Shown: piece after piece, positions 43,942 through 55,937 of the stretch | Position numbering within the stretch: position 1 is the first letter of the stretch | Layout of the letters: every line of letters starts with the position of its first letter | Assembly (NCBI GenBank): GCA_026419775.2 | Contig: JAOPGA020000840.1 | Span: 62,001-126,000 of the forward strand | Direction: 5' to 3' | Length of the DNA: 64,000 nucleotides | Source: Acrasis kona | Lineage: Eukaryota; Heterolobosea; Eutetramitea; Acrasida; Acrasidae | Program-made: the position numbers and the translations under genes | The notes under the pieces: model-generated | What the model was told of the DNA's origin: nothing | The model's database searches: none | What the model saw: the letters and a program-made list of their open reading frames with translations, nothing else

Positions 43942-45067
43942 ATGGTCAGATCACTTTTACTCATATTTATTGGATTGGTCGCCGCGATCTATTGTGAATC
44001 GATCAAGCTTAACGTCGGCCAGTTCTCTGTGGTGCCTATTAAACAAGACACATACCAAGAGTTTGAGGTGTATATCAGAGGCAAGCACAGAGGAGTTTAC
44101 CTACAAGTTTCACCTTATGGATGTGATGGTCCAGTTGAACTTTTTGCCAGCGGCAAGCCAAACCCTACAGAAGAACAACATGAGTGGAGAAGCAAGGGAG
44201 AACGAGTTGGTAACCCCACAATAACATTCATTGATGAAAAAGGTAAGCACTCACTTGTGGTCAACTTATTTTACTATTTCAGAACACGGAGATGCACCTC
44301 TATACTTCCAAATTAGAACAAAGAAGGGAGCAACATGCCTTGCCCACGTTGTCGCTCACATCCGCCACTTCCAAAATCTCCTACAACTTTCACAAGGCAT
44401 TCCCGCCTACAGCACTTTCCGTGGTCCAACAGATCAAATTCAATTTGTTGAATTCAAGATGAGCAAGGAAGAGAAGGATGTTGCACTTGATCTTGCTTTC
44501 CTAGTCACAAACGTTAACGGATATACTGCTAGCTACAGTGCATATGCAAGCACCACCAACTCGAGACCAACTGAATACAAGCACACTTGGGCTGGAAGCA
44601 GTACCGGTAGTGGCCACTCCATCATTAACATCTCACACGAAGACGCCAAATTTGTTCCAGGAACGTACTGGATTGGAATTCAAAGAAATTCAAGCGCCGA
44701 AGACGCATACTTCTCAGTTGTTGCACATACCATCACCAAGAACGGAACAGAAATTGTTGATGTTCCCGTCCTTCTTCATGACACCATTGTTCAAACTGGA
44801 ATAAGCTTGCCAAACAGATACACTCACTTTACATTCTACTCTGAGAAGGCTGCTAGAGTCGTTGTCAGGAAGTCATCAGGAGATGTCAAGCTATATGCCT
44901 CCACTCAACCAGCCCCAACAAAGGAGAACTATGAATACGAAGGAAAGCAAGTCGAAGACGTGTACGTTGAGTTGTCAGTGGAAGCAAACAAGAAGTTCTT
45001 ATACGTAGGTGTATTAGGAACAAGCGGCTCTGCCTCTACTTTTGACATTGGATACATAACCGAATAA
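43942..45067 (+). CDS. Secreted beta-sandwich (PPC-like) repeat protein
   Basis: Join 43942..44242 and 44283..45067 gives 361 residues; the 40-nt intron is in phase 1. The N-terminal signal peptide is MVRSLLLIFIGLVAAIYCES. The mature part has three repeated beta-rich units of about 110 residues, each with a pattern like 'YQEFEVYIRGKHRGVYLQVSPYGCDGPVELFASGKPNPTEE...', i.e. VxLYAS..P.PTxExYEY. This is reminiscent of bacterial pre-peptidase C-terminal domains. It is likely secreted or on the cell surface; the function is unknown. Confidence 0.8.
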
Positions 45068-45094
45068 ATGTTGATTTCAATTACTTGTTGTTTA

Positions 45095-46867
45095 TTAAAA
45101 TCCACTCTTCTTTCCATGTATTCTTTGATTGGCGTCGTCTCGCAACACAAACTTTTGTACTTTACCTGACAAGGTCATGGGGAACGTTTCTGTGAAGAAG
45201 ATATATTTGGGTATCTTGTAATGGGCGACCTTCTCCCTACAAAAATTAACCACATCACTCTCAGTCATTACTTGTCCCTTCTTGAGTATGATCCAAGCAC
45301 AAACTTGCTCACCGAATTTAGAATCATATACACCAACAACAGACACATTACTGACTTTATTGTTCGTCATCAAAAATTCTTCAATCTCACGAGGAGAAAT
45401 ATTTTCACCACCCCTGATGATCAAGTCTTTTATTCTACCAACAATACTGGCATAACCTTCCTTATCTATGATAGCCATATCTCCGGTGTGCATAAAACCA
45501 TCTTCATCAATGGCGTCCTTTGTTGCTTGAGGTTGTGCCCAGTACTCCTTCATTACAAGGTATCCTTTGGTACACAATTCACCAGGAACATTAACATCAC
45601 AAGTCTCACCAGTGGTGGGGTTGATAACCTTACACTCCACGTGAGGATGAATTTTACCAATTGTAGTGACTCTCCTATGAACAGGATCATCAATGGAAGA
45701 TTGAAAACTAACAGGACTTGTTTCAGTCATACCATAACAAATGGTCATATCACGCAAGTTCAACACATCAATACACTGCTGCATAGTAACAATAGGACAA
45801 GTACTTCCTGCCATAATACCAGTCCTCAATTTATTAAAATTATATTTTTTCAAATCCTTCTCCAAATAGGAAGTAAACATGGTCGGAACACCATGCAGCC
45901 CCGTACATTCATAATCATGAGTAGCCTGAAGTGCTGCCATCGCATCAAACGAAGCACCTGGCAAAACAAAAGAAGAACCATGCGTAACACAAGCCAAAAC
46001 ACCTAAAACCAAACCAAAACAATGAAACAATGGAACGGGAATACAGATTCTATCTACTTCAGAAAGATTCATGCGACCACCTACAAAATAACCATTGTTA
46101 AGAATGTTGGAGTGAGTTAAGGCAGCAGCTTTACTTTTACCAGTTGTGCCGCTAGTAAATTGAATATTAATAACATCATGACAAGATAAATTTGTTTGTG
46201 CAGAGTTGACCATTGCAAAGTCTTTATCACAGTTTAGTAGATCATTTATGTGTTGGACGCCATAGAAGCGATCTCCTTCCGGACCACAGTGCCAAACGTG
46301 TCTTAAAGAAGGCAGTTTCTTCGAATGAAGATCCGTTCCATACTTTGTGCGCATGAGCTCAGGACAGAGTTCTAGAACCATTGAGATGTAGTCGGAGGAT
46401 TTGAAATTGGGAACAATCACAAGGCCCTTACATTCTGAGAGATTGATGGCGTGCTCCAATTCGGTCAACCGATAGGCCGGATTTAGGTTGGTTAGAATGA
46501 TGCCTACATGCATACATGCAAATGCAAGGAGAATCCATTCATAGTTATTAGGCATAAATATACCGATGCGATCCCCTTTTTTATATCCCAATTGAAGCAG
46601 ACGAGTGGACACGCGTATAATGTTTTCATCTAATTCACTAAATGTCTCGCTAATCTTCTGCTCTGCGCAATTAATTACATTTCTTGACCCAAATACGTTG
46701 ACTTGACGCTTGTAGTTCTCCCCGATGGTCTCAGTGAGCAATGGTTCGCTTGTGTCGCCAATAACGTGTGCTTTTGTTAAACCTCTATCGTTACTAAGAT
46801 CAAAGAAGGTTCTTTTTGGAGTGCTTGCGTATCGATTGGCCAACTTGGTTATTCCTCTTGGTTTCAT
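45095..46867 (-). CDS. ACSF2: Acyl-CoA synthetase, ACSF2-like (medium-chain)
   Basis: A single exon of 590 residues. A basic N-terminus (MKPRGITKLANRYASTPKR) suggests mitochondrial targeting, as in ACSF2. The adenylation core has IQFTSGTTGKSKAAALTHSN for ATP binding, the TGAT-like block CYGMTETSP, and HTGDMAIIDKEGY (A7-A8). RIKDLIIRGGENI leads to the C-terminal domain, and MTLSGKVQKFVLR provides the catalytic Lys. Block NLNPAYRLTELEHAIN matches ACSF2. It activates medium-chain fatty acids as acyl-AMP, then acyl-CoA. Confidence 0.92.
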   Translation of the reverse strand: MKPRGITKLANRYASTPKRTFFDLSNDRGLTKAHVIGDTSEPLLTETIGENYKRQVNVFGSRNVINCAEQKISETFSELDENIIRVSTRLLQLGYKKGDRIGIFMPNNYEWILLAFACMHVGIILTNLNPAYRLTELEHAINLSECKGLVIVPNFKSSDYISMVLELCPELMRTKYGTDLHSKKLPSLRHVWHCGPEGDRFYGVQHINDLLNCDKDFAMVNSAQTNLSCHDVINIQFTSGTTGKSKAAALTHSNILNNGYFVGGRMNLSEVDRICIPVPLFHCFGLVLGVLACVTHGSSFVLPGASFDAMAALQATHDYECTGLHGVPTMFTSYLEKDLKKYNFNKLRTGIMAGSTCPIVTMQQCIDVLNLRDMTICYGMTETSPVSFQSSIDDPVHRRVTTIGKIHPHVECKVINPTTGETCDVNVPGELCTKGYLVMKEYWAQPQATKDAIDEDGFMHTGDMAIIDKEGYASIVGRIKDLIIRGGENISPREIEEFLMTNNKVSNVSVVGVYDSKFGEQVCAWIILKKGQVMTESDVVNFCREKVAHYKIPKYIFFTETFPMTLSGKVQKFVLRDDANQRIHGKKSGF

Positions 46868-47162
46868 ATTGATTGGAATGATTTTTGTTACAATGAAGTT
46901 CTTTGATTCAACTCAACTGTGTGTAATATTTTTTGTATTATATTAATATCAATAAGAAACCCTACATAAAATCAAATTCACCATTGGTCTTCGATATTAT
47001 TAATAGAATTTGAAAGCTTCACTATACCCGGCTCGGCTTTGACCATTGATGATTTAAGGAAGATAAGAGGTTAAGGTTGCTTTAAGCAATTTCCCTCCGC
47101 TTCCACCTAAAAGCAGGTGCGGGAGTTTTTTATTTTGTACACAACAGAACTTACAAAACAAT
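46868..47162. other. Divergent intergenic region with hairpin plus T-run
   Basis: About 295 bp between the acyl-CoA synthetase and the MFS transporter. It contains the hairpin annotated at 47095-47125 and a GATGATT box near 47048. No other feature is supported. Confidence 0.35.
47095..47130 (+). promoter_or_regulatory. GC-rich hairpin followed by a T-run upstream of the MFS gene
   Basis: CTCC (47095-47098) and CACCT (47104-47108) pair with AGGTG (47115-47119) and GGAG (47122-47125), followed directly by six Ts. It resembles a Pol III end or an mRNA leader hairpin, 33 bp before the transporter ATG. It could be the 3' end of a small RNA or a 5'-UTR control element. Only the pairing is visible. 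Confidence 0.3.
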
Positions 47163-48957
47163 ATGATTCAAGTAGGCGAGGATGAGCGTGTGGACACCAA
47201 TGAGAAATTGGTCCATAGAAATCACGATGACGATGATGATGTCGAGCAGACTCCGACTTTTGCACCTGTCACATTAGAAATGGAGGACATAACAAAAGTT
47301 AATGACAGATTCAAAGATGTTCCGCAACATGAGCCGCCACCAGAAGCAACAACGCCAACACCGATGCCATGGAAGCAAATAGTAGTTGTGTTCACAATAT
47401 TTATTTGCGATATCTTCGCATTATCAACATTATCACCAATTGTTGGATTCATGGTTGTAGATTTTGGCTTAGCACACGATGTAGATGACAATAACATTGG
47501 CTATTATGCGGGTATGATTATATCCGCATATCCTTTAGGTCAATTCTTCTTCGCGTTCATGTGGGGATACTTATCAGACAAGTATGGGAGAAGACCTATA
47601 TTGATGATAGGTATAGTAGGTAGTGCCTTTTGTTCTTTATTGTTTGGCTTTTCTACCAATATCTATTGGGCGGTAGCTGTGCGTGCTATTCTTGGTGCAC
47701 TCAATGGCAACAATGGTATATTCAAGGTTTGTTAAAAACAATGTTTATTTACACTAAATAATTAAAAGACTTATCTCGGCGAGATCACAGATAAAAGTAA
47801 CCAAGCAAGGGCCTTCTCAATGATTGGATTGTCATTTGGTATAGGTAAGCATCACATATAGTCAAACTTTTAAAACTGCTTCAGGTAATGTGTTCGGTCC
47901 CATCATATCAGGTTTTGCAGCAAGACCTCACATACAGTATCCAAATTTGTTTGTAAGATTAAGCAACACTCCAGTACTATCATCCATCGCCCAACTCTTC
48001 ACTACATTTCCATATTTGTTTTTAAATCTTATTGTTTTTTTGGTCAACTTGATTGGTTTAATATTAGCAATATTCTTTTTGAAGGAAACAAATCGTGCAA
48101 TACTTGATCGTAGAGAACCAAAGCAGGATATTGAGATGAGAGAAACTGAAGTTAAAGTCGAACCACCGATGAGCGACGAAGAAACACAGGAACAAGAACT
48201 CCAGCAACAAGCACAAGAAGAGGTTTTCAATACAATGTTCAAGTTCACAATACCACGCTCACAACGTGTTGTTGTAATAAAGTTTCCTGAGTGGTGGCCC
48301 CGTAACGAAATTGTAAGAACTAGACCGCCTTTAACTTGCAGTCTCATCCAAACCATGGGTGCAGTTTGTAATCAAGGTTTTATGGCTTCATCTCCGCTCT
48401 GGATGATGTTGTCATATGAAAACAGGGGTTTGAACTTTGGCACTCAAGAATTAGGTATAATGGGTACCATCTTAGGTGTAGCAATGTTTCTATATCAGTT
48501 GTTGTTGTGTCATGTCGTGCTTAGCAAGTTCGGTATTCTTAATTCTCTCCGCGTCTCTTGTGTAATTATGGCTGTAATATATCCCTTCTTCCCAGAAATC
48601 AACTTGCTCACTAAATTGTCTTCCATAATACCGATGTGGGCTGTATTAGTGTTGGCAAACATTGTGAGAATTGTAATCATGCAGACAGTTATGACAGGAT
48701 GCAACATTATGCTTAACAATAGTGTTTCCCCACAAAATATGGGTAAACTGAATGGTGTTGCCCTAAGTATTAATGCTATAGGGAGAGCATTCGGTCCTAT
48801 TGCTGCAACCACAGTATTCAGCTACTCTATTTATGGTACTAAATTTCCTTTTGATATTCACTTGATTTTCATCTTGCTATCCTGCATCTTGCTGTCTATG
48901 GTGCTGATGACTATACGTCTACCTAAATCCCTCAATGAACCCAGAAAGCACAAATAA
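47163..48957 (+). CDS. MFS transporter, ZIFL-like (zinc-induced facilitator family)
   Basis: Join 47163..47726, 47769..47844, 47885..48957 gives 570 residues; introns of 42 and 40 nt are in phase. After an acidic 70-residue N-terminus come helices with the MFS loop GYLSDKYGRRPILMIG and, in helix 4-5, KTYLGEITDKSNQARAFSM and FGIGNVFGPIISGF. A cytosolic central loop (about 265-325) is Gln/Glu-rich. The order resembles ZIFL/tetracycline-type MFS exporters of plants and protists. The substrate (metal chelate, organic acid or drug) is not shown. Confidence 0.8.
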
Positions 48958-49182
48958 TATAACCACATACCAATAAATACTTGAATTGAAGATTAATGCG
49001 CTCTTTATTTAGTAGTCAAAACTTGTCGAATGGGATAAAATGATTTTATCTTTGACGCCAGCTGACATTCCGTGACTTTTGACATTATACCTGAACTCCT
49101 GACGCGCATAGCCAAAAAAGTAAAAATAAGATTTTCCAGGATTGACAAGTAATTTTTCTATCTAGTAAACCACATCCACCTG

Positions 49183-51658
49183 ATGTTCAACAAGATTCTA
49201 CGAAGGAGTACCAAGCAGTTGGCTGTCGAACGCAAGGACACGCTATCACCAGTCACTACCGGAGAGAACTTGAAGGCGTTCAAGGCTGGGTACAAAACAA
49301 AAGCAATATGTGAGAACTCAAGTGATTTACAAAAGCCAAGAGAGCGTATTTTTGTACTCCAAGAGGATGAACATGCCATAGACATTTATGATGAACGTAG
49401 AAAGTTAAAGAAGGAGACAATTTTTCTTAAAGATGTGACCGCCGTTATTACAGGAAGTGTTGTGTGCGATGGTAGATTAAAGAAGTACCTTACAAAGCAT
49501 TCTGACAAGAAGCAATTTAGCTTATTGGTGGAGTACGGTTCCAATAACAAAAGACTAGACGTTGTCTGTTCAGACGACCAAGAGTTCAAATCTTGGTTAA
49601 ATGTTATTGAATACCTTGTTACACAAGCAAATGCCTCTTATGAAGCTGACCCTTCAAAAATGTATGATAATTTGCGTTCTAAACTAAATGTTTGTAGTTT
49701 TGTTCTCAAGCAATGGATGAAAGCTGACGTGAACAACGATGGTAAGCTTGAATTCAACGAAGTTAAGCAACTGTGTAAGCAACTCAACATGAATGTTGAT
49801 TCAACAACCCTTCAAACCCAATTCAAGCTATTTGACGATGACAACAGTGGAACAATGGAGTATGAAGAGTTTGTAAAGTTTTATAACTCACTTATGAATC
49901 GTCCTGAGCTCAACGCATACTTTGAAAAGTACTCTGCCGTTGACTTCTTGATGAAACCCGACGAGTACAATACATTTTTGGAACAAGAACAGGGAGAGAA
50001 ACTTTCTGAGGACGAGTTGACAAAAGCAATGACTGCATTAGGAGCCGACGAAGTAGCGAAAGTAGGTATGTATTTGAACAAGAAGGCATTTTCCCGCGGA
50101 ATCACCTCCATGAGTAATTGCATTGTAAACGAATCATTTTATAAGCATGACAAATCCATCATGAGCCGTCCTCTAACACATTACTTCATGGAATCCTCAC
50201 ACAATACTTATCTCGTCGGTCATCAACTTAAAGGAGACTCTAGTGTTGACATGTATAGAAAAGTTCTCTGCTCAGGTTGTAGATGTGTAGAGCGTAAGTT
50301 CAAGTTACTTTACAAAATATACTAATCATGCAGTTGACTGTTGGGATGGTCCAAACAATGAACCAATCATTTATCACGGACACACACTTACCTCAAAAAT
50401 TACGTTTAGAGATGTTATAGTATGCATAAAACAGTATGCCTTCACCAAAACACCCTACCCAGTCGTTCTTTCACTTGAGACACATTGCTGCGTGGAGCAA
50501 CAGGATGTTATGGCTGAAATACTTTCAGAAGTACTTGGTGACCTCATCGAAAAACCAACCAGCATCGACGACGGAACATTAACAGAATATCCTTCCCCTC
50601 TACAATTAAAGAATAAGATTCTAATCAAAGGAAAGAGATTACCTTACAAACAAGCCGAAGAAAACGTTGACGAACAAGATTTAAGTGAAGACGAAGAGAG
50701 TGATTGTGAGACCGATCCTGATTTTTGGTTAGAAATGGAAGACGATAGCCAATCCAGCACAACTAGAACAGGATCCCGTACTTCCATGGAGGCAAACCTT
50801 TCAAAATACAAAGAAACTTTAAATAAACAAAAGGAAGTCAACCAAGTAAAAAAGAACGCACATGTCAAGCATTCTGTCAGCCAAAAACTCTCTGATCTAA
50901 CCTACCTGGCCACGATGACATACAAGTCCAAACTTGCAACGGAATGGTCTAGAATGCATAGTTTCGGAGAACTCAAGGTTGATAAATTTTCTAAAACGTG
51001 TTCAAAAAACATTATTCAATTTAACCAAACAAACTTTAGTAGGGTATATCCAAAGGGAACAAGATTCTCCTCCACTAATTACGAACCCACCTTGGGATGG
51101 ATCATGGGTTGTCAGATGGTCGCACTCAATTATCAAACGCAAGATAGAGCCTTAAGAATGAACAGCATGATGTTTGAAGCAAACGGAAGATGTGGATATG
51201 TATTGAAGCCAGAACCATTGCTTGAAAAGAATGTCACACTAGACTTTAGCGCTCTAGTAGAGAGGCCATCACATAAGGTCAAGATCACCGTCGTCTCAGC
51301 CAGTCACATTCCCAAACCTCTTGAATCAACAAAAGGAGAAGTCATTGACCCATTTGTAAAGGTTCAGATATATGGGCCACCACAGGACCAGAAGGAACAG
51401 AAAACTCAAGTGGTGTGGGATAATGGATTTAACCCAGTTTGGAAGGAGACTTTCACTTTTGACATTCATTACTTTGATTTTTCGTACCTGCGGTTTGGTG
51501 TGTATGACGCAAATAGGACCACTGCTAGTGTTTTCTTGTGCGAAAATGTGTTTCCATTAAAGCATTTAAGAAGGGGTTTGAGATTTGTACCGCTGAGGGG
51601 AACCAATGGGCTCTTGATTGAGGGTTGTGATTTGATTGTGAATGTGGCTTTTGAATAA
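49183..51658 (+). CDS. Phosphoinositide-specific phospholipase C, delta-type
   Basis: Join 49183..50293 and 50334..51658 gives 811 residues; the 40-nt intron is in phase 1. Domains: PH-like (about 40-150), EF-hands (about 165-240; ADVNNDGKLEFNE and DDDNSGTMEYEE), catalytic X region (about 320-480; MESSHNTYLVGHQL, with catalytic His, and VLSLETHC), acidic linker, Y region (about 560-670; RVYPKGTRFSSTNYEP, GCQMVALNYQT), and C2 (about 685-805; VKITVVSASHIPKP, KTQVVWDNGFNPVW). It hydrolyses PIP2 to IP3 and diacylglycerol in a Ca2+-dependent manner. A long hydrophilic X/Y linker is normal. Confidence 0.97.
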
Positions 51659-51888
51659 AACATGACTTGAGAAAAGATTCGTCTTGGTTCATCTAAAGTA
51701 ATTAGTGATCTAAATTAATTAGACGGTTCATCAATGTTTCTACAACAATTCGAAATGAAATTCCAGATCGATGCACTTTCGAAGTGTACCAGAAGAAAAA
51801 CAAATCGTCTAAATTTGTACTTTAAATGTGTTCAATAAACGTAATTTTTCATCTTTTAAAAACAACCTGATTTGAATACAATAATACT

Positions 51889-52728
51889 TTATTTCTTTGC
51901 GAAAGTAATTTTCATGGGGCATTGCATAATCTTGGTGTTTTGTAACAGCGTCATTGCTTGTGCGGCATTAATCTCATTGTCATATTCTACGAAACCAATT
52001 CCCTTTCCTGGAATCAAACGCGTCTCCTTGTAACCAGCAACACTACAAAGTCAAAATGATATAAAATAGAAAATACATACTTTTGGAACAGCACCTCCAC
52101 AAGGAGTGGATTTTCGTGGATGTTGTCCGGAAGAGATTCCAAGAACAGAATCTTGTTGGGTTCGTTCAATGAACTTGTGTTTGGAGCGTTGATCTTCATC
52201 TTTTGCTTGCTTGGCCTCAAGCGTTGCTTCTTGCCTGTGTTTTGTCTCTTACTTGCAGGTTCATCCTCGTTCTCTTCTTCTGATAAAGTGTTAACAATGC
52301 ACAAGTGCTTAATAAATTACCTTCTCTCTTCCTGCGGTTAGACCTCTCTTGTTGTTGTTGAAATAGAGTCTTGTCCAACTTGGCGATGGCGTCGGATTTT
52401 GATTTTGCGAAATTAATATTCTATGGAAAGTGAGTCATGGAGTGCAATGATCAAAGATCGTTACCATGGGCTTTCCTAGAAAATCAGCGCCTTGCATTTT
52501 CCTCTTCGCTAGTGAAGCTTGGTTAATGTCTTGGAATACGATCCATGCCTGTCCTCTGATTTTGATACTCCTTCCGGCCACAACTTCGAGGACCGGTCCA
52601 AACTGAGAGAATAATGCATATAGTTGTTCTTTTAAAGTTGGTATTTTGATTTTTTCGTTCAAATTATTAATGTATATGGTGTAATTTGGTGCAACATCTT
52701 GATGGTGTACGTCGGTGTTTAGGTCCAT
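51889..52728 (-). CDS. SNRPA/SNRPB2: U1A/U2B''-type spliceosomal RNA-binding protein (two RRMs)
   Basis: Complement join 51889..52042, 52081..52279, 52321..52420, 52465..52728 gives 238 residues; introns of 38, 41 and 44 nt all fit phase. RRM1: YTIYINNLNEKIK (RNP2), RGQAWIVFQDI (RNP1), then KPMNINFAKSKSD. A Lys/Arg/Gln linker follows. RRM2: KILFLESLPDNI, then RLIPGKGIGFVEYDNE and the terminal MKITFAKK. These are hallmarks of the U1A/U2B''/SNF family, which bind U1 or U2 snRNA loops; which of the two cannot be decided. Confidence 0.95.
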
Positions 52729-52819
52729 GATTAATTTGAATGTTTTGGTTGTCAGTTACAATGCTTAAAACTAGATGGCTTATTGATAGATAGATTAGAG
52801 AAGGCTACCAATTAACACA

Positions 52820-53788
52820 ATGTCGTTTCCAGTGTTTCCCGAGGGTGTTCCGATAGCCCCAATTTCTTCAATTAAGTACTCTGAACTCAACAAGAGTGCG
52901 AAAGAGGTCCTTGAGTGTTGCAGCACAGTCGGATTTTTCTACCTTGACCTTTCAGGACATTCAATAACCAGTAAGGCTGATGAGATTCGAGAGATTGCAG
53001 TGTCATCCTTTAGATTACCTGCTGAAGAAAAAATGAAGTACCATCTACAAAAAGGAGTGTCTCTTGCAGGATACAAAGCTCCAGGAACAGTTAAAAAAAC
53101 AGATGAAACACATAGGCCAGACACCACCGAGTTCTTTAATGTGTTCACTGACCATATTACAGGTACTACCGATAGCATTCAATACCCGCCCCATCTAATT
53201 GAGCACAAAGCACTTTTAAAGCAGTTCTCACAAGATGCACACGCCATTGGAAATGAAATTCTAAGTGTTTTAGCCGACCAGCTGAGCATTCCAAGTTCTG
53301 AGTTTACATCCCGAAATTCGTTCAGTACTTCATCTCAAAGTCACATTCGATTAACACACAAAATACCTCATGAAGGAGCTGATGCTGTCGGCCTTCCATC
53401 ACATACAGACTTTGGCAGCGTTACTGTTTTATTTACTTGGCTTGGAGGTCTTCAAATTCAACATCAAGGAGAATGGAAGTATGTAAAGCCTTTGAAAAAT
53501 CATGCAATCATTAACTTGGGAGATGCAATCGTCCACTTAACAAACGGTGCACTTTTATCTGCAAAACATCGTGTGGTAGATGCTCCGAAAGAACAAAATA
53601 AACTTGATAGGTATAGTGTTGTATACTTTGTCAGACCAAATAATCAAGTGGAGATGAAGCCTTTGGAGAGGTTTTTGAATGACGATACACCTCGGAAGAG
53701 GGTTGGAGGCAAATTTGAACAGGAGGAAGGTGTTGTTTTGAGTGCAGAAGAGTGGATCAGACGAAGGGCAGCACAGTTGGGAAGTTGA
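52820..53788 (+). CDS. 2OG-Fe(II) dioxygenase, isopenicillin-N-synthase-like
   Basis: A single exon of 322 residues. The N-terminal DIOX_N region begins PVFPEGVPIAPISSIKYSEL and has the usual GFFYLDLSGHSI strand-loop. The catalytic domain has HTDFGSVTVLF (HxD ligands), distal His in AKHRVV, and Arg-x-Ser in RYSVVYF for 2-oxoglutarate. Such enzymes oxidise small molecules (plant gibberellin oxidases and fungal relatives); the substrate is unknown. The length is normal. It is independent of the AlkB-like gene at 1232-2095. Confidence 0.9.
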   Translation: MSFPVFPEGVPIAPISSIKYSELNKSAKEVLECCSTVGFFYLDLSGHSITSKADEIREIAVSSFRLPAEEKMKYHLQKGVSLAGYKAPGTVKKTDETHRPDTTEFFNVFTDHITGTTDSIQYPPHLIEHKALLKQFSQDAHAIGNEILSVLADQLSIPSSEFTSRNSFSTSSQSHIRLTHKIPHEGADAVGLPSHTDFGSVTVLFTWLGGLQIQHQGEWKYVKPLKNHAIINLGDAIVHLTNGALLSAKHRVVDAPKEQNKLDRYSVVYFVRPNNQVEMKPLERFLNDDTPRKRVGGKFEQEEGVVLSAEEWIRRRAAQLGS

Positions 53789-53903
53789 AAAGAAAAGATC
53801 CGCAAATATAAAAACAAGTGTTGAATGTTGTTTGTATAACTAGTCGGTATTACATGTATTGACACAATGGAGTATTTACGTTTTGACAATATTTATTGAT
53901 TGG

Positions 53904-55259
53904 TTATCTCACCTCAGCATCCTTTCTATTTATCCGTTCGGCCTTCTCCAAATCTAAAGAGGCAAGCGATGGTTCGCCTAGGGTATTATATAAGAACGAT
54001 CTCTCCATCAAAGTTTGTGAGTCCTCTCTCTGGTTTAATATGAACTGAAAATCTTGAAGGGCCAAATCTGTCTTATTCAACTCTCTGCTGTATATTGCTC
54101 CTCTATTAAAAAAAGACTCCAAGTGAGTGTTATCAATCTCACAACATTTACTATAGTCCCTAACTGCTTCTTGATACATTTTCTTATGGTTATAGTAAAC
54201 GCCCCTCTCGAAATAAATTTGAGCAGTATCATCATATGGAATTCCATTCGACGCCAAACTTATGGCCTCGTCATAGTACCTTAAGCTTACGTTTGGATTT
54301 GTACGTGCTGCCTCCACATAAGCCTTGACATACTTGTTGTTAAAGAGGATTGCATTTTCAAAGTCTTGAAATGCCTTATCTTGCTCTTTGACCATTTTAA
54401 AACACATGCCACGATTATAAAAGCACATGTAATCGTGTGGCTTCAACTGCAGCACTTTACTAAAACATTCAATAGCCATTTCATAACTCCCACTATCATA
54501 GAAAATTCTACCACTTTGATAGTTGGCCAAAACATGATGAGGGTCAAATTTGATAACAGCAGAATAGTTAACGAATGCAGAGCTCACATCGCCAATGAGT
54601 TCTTGACTTCTACCCAGATAATACAAAGCATCCACACAGTTGACCTCAATACTTGAACTAAATTTTGATGTTATTTCTTTGAAGCCAGCCACAGCCTCTG
54701 TAAATCTGGATGCACCAAAGTATGTCATAGACCTATTATACATGGCAGAGTACATGTCAGGGTATAAGCTCAAACACTCAGTATACATTTGAATTGCCTC
54801 ATCAATGCAATTCATTATACTTAGAGTGTTAGCCAAAGACAAATAAACAGAGGAGGTGTCGATAGAGTCTGATTCCATCAACTTTGACAAAGACAGGACT
54901 TCTTTAAAATGATTTACAGCCGAACTGAAATCATCCATGTCTTTTCTAGATTGTGCCAACATGTGCGTTGCTTTTATTCTAATGTACAACAAATTTTTAA
55001 ATTTGTGACATTTTGATATACATTCCATAAAATAGTTGACTGCATCTTCAAGGAGGTTGTGTTTGGAAGAATCAATACCTTTGTTCAAGAGCTCTATACA
55101 AGCGGATGTGGTCCTATCTTCATGAGATTGATCTACAAAATCTTCGAAGTCGGTGTTTTTCAACACGACTGTTTCGCCAGAGCGAGCTTGGCCACTGCAT
55201 TTATTCGCTACAATGTGACTAACATCGTCCAGTGGAGTATATGTTTTTGATGAATTCAA
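53904..55259 (-). CDS. Tetratricopeptide-repeat protein
   Basis: A single exon of 451 residues made mostly of TPRs from about residue 60 to 440. Typical units include SVYLSLANTLSIMNCIDEAIQMYTECLSLYPD, ALYYLGRSQELIGDVSSAFVNYSAVIKFDPH and IYFERGVYYNHKKMYQEAVRDYSKCCEIDN. The N-terminal 50 residues are unstructured. TPR arrays are protein-binding scaffolds; no enzymatic domain is seen. The partner is unknown. Confidence 0.9.
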   Translation of the reverse strand: MNSSKTYTPLDDVSHIVANKCSGQARSGETVVLKNTDFEDFVDQSHEDRTTSACIELLNKGIDSSKHNLLEDAVNYFMECISKCHKFKNLLYIRIKATHMLAQSRKDMDDFSSAVNHFKEVLSLSKLMESDSIDTSSVYLSLANTLSIMNCIDEAIQMYTECLSLYPDMYSAMYNRSMTYFGASRFTEAVAGFKEITSKFSSSIEVNCVDALYYLGRSQELIGDVSSAFVNYSAVIKFDPHHVLANYQSGRIFYDSGSYEMAIECFSKVLQLKPHDYMCFYNRGMCFKMVKEQDKAFQDFENAILFNNKYVKAYVEAARTNPNVSLRYYDEAISLASNGIPYDDTAQIYFERGVYYNHKKMYQEAVRDYSKCCEIDNTHLESFFNRGAIYSRELNKTDLALQDFQFILNQREDSQTLMERSFLYNTLGEPSLASLDLEKAERINRKDAEVR

Positions 55260-55909
55260 ATTATTGCTCCGTCTAATCAGTTAAGTTAATGTAATGCATG
55301 TATCTCTTACGGAATGCATACTTCAGGCTTGTTCATTTCATTTTTAATCCAAAAGGTCTTCTTCTCAATAAAATCAGTATTAACATCATTCGCAGCACTA
55401 TATAATAATTTAGTTTTGAGAATTTGGAGTTGCCAACCTGATTGTTCTATCTGGTCTACTTTGAAGACTCCAGAATTGTTTTACAGATGCGAAGTCGTTG
55501 GTCATAAAATATGTTTTGTTTTAATTTAATTGAACAGCTTTCCTCAGCGTTTGATGTTAAACTCAGTTAGGTTTATTATTAAGATGGAAGAGAACCTATT
55601 GGTCATCGGATTCTTTTTAGGTAGGTGGGCAATTAAATAAAGCGCTGTATTACTTTTTCAAGTTCAATATGTATAAAAATTTAAAACTCCGGGCACGAAA
55701 CAGCAAACATTAATTAATGTGGGTTGAATCCGGTGGTGTTTGAATATCCACCTGTAGTTAGAAATCGACATTATTCAAAGAATCATAAAAATAATGCTCT
55801 CGGGATTAACATTCCTTCAATCAAAAGTATTCAAATAAACTAGGAGTTATGAGCTCAAAAATTGGCGCAATTTCTTTATGAATGGTCGTGTTGGTAAAAA
55901 TGTCTTGTT
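55260..55909. other. Intergenic region left of the TIR element
   Basis: About 650 bp. Short plus-strand frames (55314-55529, 55878-onwards) have no recognisable product. Nothing else is supported. Confidence 0.35.
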
Positions 55910-55937
55910 GGGAAAGTGCAGGAATCAGCTTATGTGT
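55910..55937 (+). repeat. Left TIR of 679-bp element
   Basis: The first 20 bp are identical to the inverted right end. Confidence 0.85.
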
